DNA of 5,323 nt from NCBI GenBank assembly GCA_030044035.1, contig JASHWN010000515.1, positions 1-5,323 of the forward strand, in the 5' to 3' direction. This document shows, in pieces, positions 1-4,213 of the stretch; positions within the stretch are counted from its first letter, which is position 1, and every line of letters starts with the position of its first letter. A program made the position numbers and the translations under genes. The stretch is from Xanthobacteraceae bacterium. GTDB taxonomy: Bacteria > Pseudomonadota > Alphaproteobacteria > Rhizobiales > Xanthobacteraceae. Under the pieces are notes generated by a model. The model was given only the letters and a program-made list of their open reading frames with translations, was not told the DNA's origin and made no database searches.

Positions 1-28
1 CTGGGGCGGCGCCCCGGGCGCGGGGTAA
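1..28 (+). CDS. Probable 3' end of cytochrome c oxidase subunit III
   Basis: The frame starting at base 2 reads W-G-G-A-P-G-A-G and stops at TAA (26-28). Subunit III of alphaproteobacterial aa3 oxidases ends just after its last transmembrane helix, in a Trp/Gly-rich stretch, and its gene (ctaE/coxC) commonly lies directly upstream of DUF983 and SURF1. Position and residues therefore fit the last eight codons of that gene. The call leans mainly on context, because eight residues cannot identify a protein. The following 88 bases up to the next gene show no convincing coding sequence. Confidence 0.42.
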
Positions 29-116
29 CGCTGCACGACGGTCGGCGCGTCGCCGCGGCAATCCGGCTGTCGGGTCTCCGCTTGCGCGGGGACGTGCCGC
101 ACACGACATCGGCGCT

Positions 117-506
117 ATGAATGAAAAGCCGATCAACACGCTTGCGGGCGCGATCCGGGCCGGATTGTCCTGCCGCTGTCCGCGCTGCGGCCGCGGCAAA
201 CTGTTTGCGGGTTTTCTCACGCTGCGGCCGCGCTGCGAGGTCTGCGGCCTCGACTATGGCTTCGCCGATTCCGGCGACGGGCCGGCGGTCTTCATCATGT
301 TGCTGGCCGGTTTCATCGTGGTCGGCTCAGCCCTCATCACCGAGGTGCTCTATCGGCCGCCGTTCTGGGTGCACGCGGCGTTGTGGCTGCCGCTGATCCT
401 CATCGTCACGCTCGGCCCGTTGCGGCCGATGAAGGGCCTGATGATCGCGCTGCAGTATTATCACAAGGCCGGGGAGCGGCGGTTCGGCGGAACCGGCGCG
501 CCGTGA
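117..506 (+). CDS. DUF983 family small membrane protein with paired CxxC motifs
   Basis: This 129-residue protein has the full DUF983 layout. A short cytoplasmic N-terminus is followed by two CxxC pairs (C21-P-R-C24 and C40-E-V-C43), which look like a zinc-ribbon knuckle. A G-D-G-P segment near 54-57 comes next, then two transmembrane helices at about 58-77 and 84-103 and a short basic tail. The family's biochemical role is not established. In alphaproteobacteria it sits between cytochrome oxidase subunit III and SURF1, so a part in oxidase assembly or metal handling is a context inference. The ATG at 117 gives the usual family length, although no strong Shine-Dalgarno sequence precedes it. 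The stop codon overlaps the GTG start of the SURF1 gene by 4 nt (GTGA, 503-506), suggesting translational coupling. Confidence 0.93.
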   Translation: MNEKPINTLAGAIRAGLSCRCPRCGRGKLFAGFLTLRPRCEVCGLDYGFADSGDGPAVFIMLLAGFIVVGSALITEVLYRPPFWVHAALWLPLILIVTLGPLRPMKGLMIALQYYHKAGERRFGGTGAP

Positions 507-1330
507 CCGCCGACGCAAAAGCTCCGCGCACGCGACGCCGCACTTCGCGCCGTACTTGGCGCGGCCTCGTGATCCCGGTGACGATCGCATTTGCGGTCCT
601 GATCGGGCTCGGCACCTGGCAACTGCAGCGCAAGACCTGGAAGGAAGGTTTGATCGCGGCGCTGACCGCGCAGCTTGCTGCGCCGCCGATCCCGTTGCCG
701 GCGGCGTCGACCTGGCCGAACCTCGATGTCAGCGGCCTGCAATACCACCGCGTCACCTTCACGGCGCAGTTCGACAACGCCAAGGAAGCGTTGGTCTGGG
801 CGGCGCCGTCGGCGTTCCGCCGCGACGTGTCCGGCCCCGGCTATTGGGTGTTGACGCCGGCGCAGCTTGCCGACGGCAGCGTCGTGCTCGTCAATCGCGG
901 CTTCGTGCCCGAGGGCCGGCAGGATCCAAAGTCGCGGGCGCCGGGCGAGATCGCCGGGCCAATCACCATCGTCGGCGCCTTGCGCTGGCCCGATGCGCGG
1001 CATTGGTTCACGCCAAATGATGCGCCGGCGCAGAACCTCTGGTTCACCGCCGATCCTCCCGCCATTGCCGCCGCCAAGGGCCTCGGGCCGGTGGCGCCGT
1101 TCTATGTCGAGCAGGAAAGCCCGGCGCCGCCCGGCGGCCTGCCGCTTCCGGGCAAGCTCGTGGTGAGCCTGCCCGACAACCATTTGCAATACGCGCTGAC
1201 CTGGTACGGGCTGGCGCTTGTGCTCGTCGTGATGTTCGTCTCCTGGGCGGTCACGAACCAGCGCGAAAACTCCGGCAGGCCGGAGAAGCCGGGGGGCTCG
1301 GCCCGGCGTTTCGGTAGTGGTTCAGTTTGA
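503..1330 (+). CDS. SURF1 family cytochrome c oxidase assembly protein
   Basis: SURF1 proteins are inner-membrane factors for haem a insertion and maturation of aa3-type cytochrome c oxidase. This 275-residue protein shows the family signatures: a basic N-terminus, a first transmembrane helix at about 21-38 running into G-T-W-Q-L-Q-R-K (37-44), a long periplasmic domain with V-N-R-G-F-V-P (130-136), and N-H-L-Q-Y-A-L-T-W-Y-G-L-A (226-238) leading into the second helix (about 231-250). The GTG at 503 was chosen because it overlaps the DUF983 stop by 4 nt and gives the normal N-terminus; the reading frame stays open further upstream, but only inside DUF983. After the second helix there is a tail of about 25 residues rich in Gly, Arg, Pro and Ser, longer than I expect for the family. 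It is encoded by two GC-rich stem-loops, so it may be an altered 3' end next to the accessory region. Confidence 0.95.
   Translation: MTADAKAPRTRRRTSRRTWRGLVIPVTIAFAVLIGLGTWQLQRKTWKEGLIAALTAQLAAPPIPLPAASTWPNLDVSGLQYHRVTFTAQFDNAKEALVWAAPSAFRRDVSGPGYWVLTPAQLADGSVVLVNRGFVPEGRQDPKSRAPGEIAGPITIVGALRWPDARHWFTPNDAPAQNLWFTADPPAIAAAKGLGPVAPFYVEQESPAPPGGLPLPGKLVVSLPDNHLQYALTWYGLALVLVVMFVSWAVTNQRENSGRPEKPGGSARRFGSGSV
1270..1312 (+). terminator. Two tandem GC-rich stem-loops at the SURF1 3' end
   Basis: Stem-loop 1 is CTCCGG-CAGG-CCGGAG (1270-1285). Stem-loop 2 is GCCGGG (1288-1293) pairing with CCCGGC (1302-1307) across an 8-nt loop, followed by GTTTC. Both lie inside the last codons of SURF1 as annotated. 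They could end transcription of the oxidase cluster, but the T-run is only three bases, so this may be just a folded mRNA 3' end. Pairing is seen directly; terminator function is inferred. Confidence 0.27.
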
Positions 1331-1376
1331 AAATCCGCCCGTTTGCGCTGTCGCATTAAGCCGCAAGGGCGGCCTA

Positions 1377-1652
1377 ATGGGCGGCGTCGCTAGGGCTGCT
1401 TCAATGTCAGCGAAGCAGCGTACGGAGATAGCCCGCAAGGCGGCCAAAGCCCGTTGGGGCAAAGTAGTTCGGCCGAACGGCCAAACAGCCCTAGCTCGGC
1501 GGCTTCCGAGCGGAAAACAGATAGAGAAGGACGAAAACGGCCAGAGCGCCACCGGCACCGATCGCGCTCTTCGCACCGAACGACATGTTGATGTTGAGGA
1601 ATCCAGGAATCTCAGTCGCTATTGCTCCACCAGAGAGTGCAAAGAGCGATAA
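1377..1652 (+). CDS. Small GG-x-ARA / IARKAAKARW motif protein, possibly a remnant
   Basis: The first 30 or so residues read M-G-G-V-A-R-A, then S-A-K-Q-R, then I-A-R-K-A-A-K-A-R-W-G-K. This matches a recurrent basic helical motif (GG-x-ARA, a Ser/Pro-Arg turn, then IAxxAAxARW) found in many short uncharacterised bacterial proteins, often in accessory DNA. The ATG at 1377 has a good ribosome site, AAGGG at 1365-1369, seven bases upstream; a second in-frame ATG is at 1404. The frame runs for 91 codons, but everything after about residue 38 lies antisense to the membrane-protein gene at 1491-1979 and looks like a shadow of it. The motif part may therefore be a 3'-truncated gene that now reads into unrelated DNA. 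Nucleic-acid binding is plausible from the basic helix but unproven. A frame opening at 1317 adds 20 residues overlapping SURF1 and is not favoured. Confidence 0.42.
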   Translation: MGGVARAASMSAKQRTEIARKAAKARWGKVVRPNGQTALARRLPSGKQIEKDENGQSATGTDRALRTERHVDVEESRNLSRYCSTRECKER

Positions 1653-1979
1653 CAGAATTTGTCGTTGCAGCGGCGTGACGTTTCTGACGGCGAATGTCAG
1701 CGCGACCGCTACTGCGGCCAGCGCGAGCCCGATGATTGCCGCGATATGTTTCTCCACGCCAATCCCCAAGAAAATAAGGATACCTACCGGAAAGAGAAAT
1801 ACGGCCGCGCAGACGACAATGAATACGCGAAAGTCGAACAGAGGATAAGCTACGACCTCAGTCGCGACCGACTCTGGTATGATGCGCTCGGTTCGCTTCC
1901 TGTAGTCATCTAAGGCCTTGACAACGCCCTCGGCTATCGCCGCCGACAGAGCGTCCCGCTCATCCTTATTGAGGCTCAA
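1491..1979 (-). CDS. Uncharacterised four-helix membrane protein
   Basis: I do not recognise the family of this 162-residue protein. It starts with a charged amphipathic segment (about 1-45, rich in Asp, Glu, Lys and Arg), followed by four hydrophobic stretches at about 52-74, 78-98, 106-126 and 138-156, and ends with a short basic tail (A-R-K-P-P-S). It is predicted to be an inner-membrane protein with a soluble N-terminal region on the cytoplasmic side. The start is TTG at 1979, the only reasonable initiation codon: an in-frame TAG lies four codons upstream, and no early in-frame ATG exists. AGAAG six bases before the TTG is a modest ribosome site. The gene follows the ribbon-helix-helix gene on the same strand after 17 bases, so the two are almost certainly co-transcribed. 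A membrane effector, pore or sensor controlled by that neighbour is an inference from gene order only. Its 3' third overlaps the opposite-strand AARW-motif frame. Confidence 0.72.
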   Translation of the reverse strand: MSLNKDERDALSAAIAEGVVKALDDYRKRTERIIPESVATEVVAYPLFDFRVFIVVCAAVFLFPVGILIFLGIGVEKHIAAIIGLALAAVAVALTFAVRNVTPLQRQILLSLFALSGGAIATEIPGFLNINMSFGAKSAIGAGGALAVFVLLYLFSARKPPS

Positions 1980-1996
1980 ATGGTGCTTCTAACCTT

Positions 1997-2287
1997 TTAG
2001 GCCGCGTTTTCTGCTTGTGCGTTTTCTGCTTGTGCGTTTTCCGCTTGGGCGTTTCTCTCCTGCACCTTCGCAAGGAATGGCATTTGAAGCTCAGTGTACC
2101 TCTTTTCACGCTCGTTGACAGATGCAATCGAGAGCCCCTTCCTGGCCTGCTTCACTACCCACTTCAAAAGAGTGACGGCATTATCGAAGAATTCCTTTTT
2201 TGTTGCGAAGCCGCACTCTTCAATCAAGCTCTCGATTTCTTGATACCTGTCCTCGGGAAGGTCAATTTGGACGCGATAGGTGCGCAT
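1997..2287 (-). CDS. Ribbon-helix-helix (CopG-like) protein with QAENA-repeat tail
   Basis: This 96-residue protein begins with a predicted DNA-contacting beta strand (R-V-Q-I-D-L-P, 5-11). Helix A follows (about 15-26), then a turn, helix B (about 30-48), and the segment K-G-L-S-I-A-S-V-N-E (50-59) with Y-T-E-L-Q-M-P (64-70). From memory, this layout matches a ribbon-helix-helix group that carries the wording N-A-x-T-L-x-x-W and I-A-S-V-(D/N)-E. Such proteins dimerise, bind operators and usually repress their own operon. The last 18 residues are three and a half copies of N-A-Q-A-E, a hydrophilic tail encoded by a 15-bp tandem repeat. The ATG at 2287 was chosen over GTG at 2299 because GGAG sits six bases upstream and because it starts directly before the strand. 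The gene lies 17 bases upstream of the membrane-protein gene, so it is probably its regulator or partner. Confidence 0.85.
   Translation of the reverse strand: MRTYRVQIDLPEDRYQEIESLIEECGFATKKEFFDNAVTLLKWVVKQARKGLSIASVNEREKRYTELQMPFLAKVQERNAQAENAQAENAQAENAA
2004..2054 (+). repeat. 15-bp tandem repeat, about 3.4 copies
   Basis: The unit GCGTTTTCTGCTTGT occurs at 2004-2018 and 2019-2033 identically and at 2034-2048 with two changes (T to C, T to G). A partial copy, GCGTTT, is at 2049-2054. The unit length is a multiple of three, so it stays in frame in the ribbon-helix-helix gene on the minus strand, encoding the Q-A-E-N-A tail. Two perfect adjacent copies suggest recent expansion by slippage. 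Confidence 0.92.
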
Positions 2288-2293
2288 AGCAGT

Positions 2294-2298
2294 CTCCA
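2294..2298 (-). promoter_or_regulatory. Ribosome binding site deciding the ribbon-helix-helix start
   Basis: On the minus strand TGGAG ends six bases before the ATG at 2287. This is near-ideal spacing and argues against the upstream in-frame GTG at 2299, which overlaps the site. Confidence 0.68.
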
Positions 2299-2329
2299 CA
2301 GATTTGAGGATTTGAGTGAATTTCAGTCA

Positions 2330-2473
2330 TCAATTCTCAGCCCCTTCTATGATCTCAACATGGATATTCCTCACTATGTCCTCAGGTGTAACACGGTCCG
2401 GCATGTCCGATTTCCTCAGATCATCCAAGTTTTTGGGCGCACCATTGGAAGGACCCGTCCGTCTGCTTGGCAT
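2330..2473 (-). CDS. Possible 47-residue small protein heading the minus-strand cluster
   Basis: The minus strand has an ATG at 2473 and a TGA at 2330-2332, giving a 47-residue product. It starts with a basic, polar stretch (M-P-S-R-R-T-G-P-S-N) and continues into a charged helical segment with D-D-L-R-K-S-D, V-T-P-E-D-I-V and a final H-V-E-I-I-E-G-A-E-N. The composition looks like a real soluble protein rather than random translation, and I do not recognise a family. A purine-rich GGGGGCGGAA directly precedes the ATG and could serve as a ribosome site. The frame remains open upstream to a stop at 2513-2515, so GTG at 2485 or TTG at 2491 are alternative starts. It ends 42 bases before the ribbon-helix-helix ATG, in the same direction, which supports membership of the same operon. 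Because of the small size the call stays tentative. Confidence 0.45.
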   Translation of the reverse strand: MPSRRTGPSNGAPKNLDDLRKSDMPDRVTPEDIVRNIHVEIIEGAEN

Positions 2474-2479
2474 TTCCGC

Positions 2480-2502
2480 CCCCACTCTCAAAACGTGTGG
2501 GG
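2480..2502 (-). promoter_or_regulatory. Stem-loop over the leader of the 47-residue ORF
   Basis: CCCCAC (2480-2485) pairs perfectly with GTGGGG (2497-2502) across an 11-base loop. On the minus-strand transcript the 3' arm, GTGGGG, overlaps the G-rich stretch just before the ATG at 2473, so folding could hide the ribosome site. The same palindrome could instead be an operator for the dimeric ribbon-helix-helix protein. Pairing is seen in the sequence; both roles are inferred. Confidence 0.35.
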
Positions 2503-2512
2503 TGATCGAACA

Positions 2513-2785
2513 TCAGCTCCTAGGTTTCAGCAAGAGGCCTATCCTTTCAATCCTATAACTCCGCCACCTTACCTCCTGTTCCGAGGGTAAAGCAAGGAAA
2601 ATATGAGGCTAATACGAGGTTAACGCATCGACTGTACCGCTGACGGCGTTTCACCTTCCTTGTGAAGGCCGCCGATTTCCTATTATGTGTACGGCTGCGA
2701 GCGGCCTCGCGTGGATCGCAGGCTGAACCAAAATGTAGTTTCATCAACAGCTTAGATGGCGGCGCGGGGGGATCCCGGCGGCCGC
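2513..2785. other. Gene-poor stretch between the minus-strand cluster and thrC
   Basis: I see no convincing gene here. A minus-strand frame (2553-2747, 64 codons from TTG, or ATG at 2744) has an unusual mix of Arg, Cys and Ser and no family resemblance, so I do not call it. The stretch must hold the promoter of the minus-strand cluster and probably that of thrC. A small hairpin, CCTTC-CTTGT-GAAGG, lies at 2654-2668. On the minus strand a perfect AGGAGG (2577-2572) precedes a four-residue frame, GTG-GCG-GAG-TTA-TAG (2567-2553). No tRNA or insertion sequence was recognised. Confidence 0.5.
2660..2686 (+). promoter_or_regulatory. Candidate sigma-70-type promoter for thrC
   Basis: TTGTGA (2660-2665, four of six matches to TTGACA) and TATTAT (2681-2686, five of six matches to TATAAT) are separated by 15 bases, shorter than the optimal 17. 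Transcription would begin near 2693, about 105 bases ahead of thrC. The -35 element overlaps the small hairpin at 2654-2668. It is the best match I found by eye in front of thrC. Confidence 0.33.
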
Positions 2786-2791
2786 GGAAGG
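2786..2791 (+). promoter_or_regulatory. Ribosome binding site deciding the thrC start
   Basis: GGAAGG lies exactly six bases before the GTG at 2798. It directly abuts the ATG at 2792, which is therefore unlikely to be used, and it lies inside the frame that would begin at ATG 2756. Confidence 0.62.
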
Positions 2792-2797
2792 ATGCCG

Positions 2798-4213
2798 GTG
2801 CGTCACGTATCGACCAGGGGCGAGGCCCCTCCGCTCGGTTTCGCCGAGGCGATGCTCGCGGGCCTCGCGCCGGACGGCGGCCTTTACGTGCCGCAGAGCT
2901 GGCCGCGCGTGGAGCCGCAGACCATCGCCGCGTTCGCCGGCCGGCCCTACGCCGAAGTCGCCGTCGACATCATCCGGCGCTTTACCGAGGACGCGATCGG
3001 CGAATCCGACCTGTCCCGCATGGCGCGCGAGGCCTATGGCGGCTTCCGTCATCCGGCGGTCGTGCCGCTTAATCAGCTCGACGCCAATACCTTCGCGCTC
3101 GAACTGTTTCACGGACCGACGCTGGCGTTCAAAGACGTCGCGATGCAGCTCCTGGCGCGCCTGATGGATCATGTGCTGGCATCGCGGGGCGAGCGCCGCA
3201 CCATCGTGGTGGCGACTTCGGGCGATACCGGCGGCGCCGCGGTCGAAGCGTTCCGCGACCGCGAGCGGGTCGACCTGATCGTGTTGTTCCCGCAAGGCCG
3301 CATCTCCGACGTGCAGCGCCGCATGATGACGACGGTCGCGGCCGCCAATGTCAGTGCGGTCGCCATCGAGGGCACCTTCGACGACTGCCAGGCGCTCGTC
3401 AAAGCGATGTTCAATCACGCCGCGTTTCGCGAGCGGGTGCGTCTGTCCGCCGTCAATTCGATCAACTGGGCGCGCATCGTGGCGCAGACGGTGTACTATT
3501 TCACGGCCGCGGTGGCGCTCGGCGCACCGTACCGCAAGATCGCCTTCACGGTGCCGACCGGCAATTTCGGCGACATCTATGCCGGCTACGTGGCGCTGCG
3601 CATGGGCTTGCCCATCGACCGGCTGGTGATCGCCACCAACGTCAACGACATTCTCACCCGAACGTTGGCGACCGGTACCTACGAACTGCGCGCCGTGGTG
3701 CCGACCACCTCGCCGTCGATGGACATCCAGGTCTCGTCGAATTTCGAGCGCCTGCTGTTCGACGCCTATGAGCGCCACGGCAATGCGGTCCGGGCGCTGA
3801 TGGGCTCGCTGGCGCAATCGCGGCGCTTCACCTTGTCGGCGCGCGCGCTGGCGCAGCTGCGCGCGCTGTTCGCCGCCGGCCGTGCCGACGAGGACGAGGT
3901 CGCCGCGACCATCCGCACCGTCAAGCGCGAGACCGGCAGTTTCGTCGATCCGCATACCGCGGTCGGCATTGCGGTGGCGGAAAAAGAGCAGCGCGATCCC
4001 GCGGTGCCGATGGTGGTGCTGGCGACCGCGCATGCGGCCAAGTTTCCCGATGCGGTCGAGGCGGCCTGCGGCGTGCGGCCGGCTCTGCCGGAATGGCTTT
4101 GCGATCTCGATACGCGGCCGGAGCGCGTCACCGTGCTGCCGGCCGAGCAGTCAGCGGTGGAGCGATTCGTCCTGGCGACGAGCCGTGCCGCACAGGAAGG
4201 AGCGGCAGCATGA
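2798..4213 (+). CDS. thrC: Threonine synthase
   Basis: Threonine synthase (EC 4.2.3.1) converts O-phospho-L-homoserine and water to L-threonine and phosphate, the last step of threonine biosynthesis in the cytoplasm, using pyridoxal phosphate. The 471-residue product shows the N-terminal family signature V-S-T-R-G-E-A-P-P-L-G-F, then D-G-G-L-Y-V-P (26-32). The cofactor lysine is K112 in H-G-P-T-L-A-F-K-D (105-113). S-G-D-T-G-G-A-A (141-148) and the cofactor-phosphate loop P-T-G-N-F-G-D (253-259) follow. Length and motifs fit the bacterial class that includes E. coli ThrC, and no key residue is missing. The GTG at 2798 was chosen over ATG 2756 and ATG 2792 because of the GGAAGG six bases upstream and because M-R-H-V-S-T-R-G matches the usual rhizobial N-terminus. 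The stop overlaps the start of the downstream protease gene by 4 nt. Confidence 0.97.
   Translation: MRHVSTRGEAPPLGFAEAMLAGLAPDGGLYVPQSWPRVEPQTIAAFAGRPYAEVAVDIIRRFTEDAIGESDLSRMAREAYGGFRHPAVVPLNQLDANTFALELFHGPTLAFKDVAMQLLARLMDHVLASRGERRTIVVATSGDTGGAAVEAFRDRERVDLIVLFPQGRISDVQRRMMTTVAAANVSAVAIEGTFDDCQALVKAMFNHAAFRERVRLSAVNSINWARIVAQTVYYFTAAVALGAPYRKIAFTVPTGNFGDIYAGYVALRMGLPIDRLVIATNVNDILTRTLATGTYELRAVVPTTSPSMDIQVSSNFERLLFDAYERHGNAVRALMGSLAQSRRFTLSARALAQLRALFAAGRADEDEVAATIRTVKRETGSFVDPHTAVGIAVAEKEQRDPAVPMVVLATAHAAKFPDAVEAACGVRPALPEWLCDLDTRPERVTVLPAEQSAVERFVLATSRAAQEGAAA

Larger units (their letters stand above)
1331..2650. other. Lower-GC accessory segment between SURF1 and thrC
   Basis: The flanking genes are GC-rich, plus-strand and overlapping. 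This stretch is poorer in GC (25 of 60 bases at 2281-2340, against 40 of 60 at 3541-3600, counted by hand). It carries minus-strand genes without housekeeping relatives and has loose spacing. That fits a horizontally acquired insert between the oxidase cluster and thrC. No integrase, transposase, tRNA or clear terminal inverted repeat is visible, so the mechanism and exact borders are unknown. A 9-bp direct repeat, CGGCGTTTC, at 1304-1312 and 2644-2652 is a possible but weak border candidate. Confidence 0.55.

Noticed and set aside
1..120. Open frame 1 ending at TGA 118-120, overlapping the DUF983 start
   Set aside because: Arg/Gly-rich translation with no start codon in the window; the frame starting at base 2 better fits the end of oxidase subunit III.
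461..1189. Minus-strand 242-codon open frame
   Set aside because: It is antisense to SURF1, Arg-rich, and has no recognisable motif.
1449..1460. Minus-strand GCCC-CAAC-GGGC followed by TTT as terminator of the membrane-protein gene
   Set aside because: The stem is only four pairs and the T-run three bases, so it is too weak to annotate.
1467..1478. 12-bp perfect palindrome GTTCGGCCGAAC
   Set aside because: It could be a terminator or operator near the end of the membrane-protein gene, but there is no T-run and 12-bp GC-rich palindromes occur by chance.
2004..2054. Possible CRISPR array from tandem repeats
   Set aside because: The 15-bp units are directly adjacent with no spacers and lie inside a coding frame.
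2262..2330. 22-residue minus-strand frame whose ATG overlaps the stop of the 47-aa ORF (TGATG)
   Set aside because: Very short, and it overlaps the well-supported start of the ribbon-helix-helix gene in another frame.
2015..2590. Plus-strand 191-codon open frame across the accessory segment
   Set aside because: It runs antisense to the ribbon-helix-helix gene and the 47-aa ORF, has no domain resemblance, and its composition (many Phe, Leu, His, Cys) looks like reverse translation of those genes.
2553..2747. Minus-strand 64-codon frame beginning at TTG/ATG
   Set aside because: No ribosome site or family resemblance, and an odd Arg/Ser/Cys composition; more likely leader or intergenic DNA.
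2744..4033. Minus-strand 429-codon open frame
   Set aside because: It is a shadow of thrC in GC-rich DNA, with Arg/His/Asp/Gly-rich low-complexity translation; thrC on the plus strand has all family motifs.
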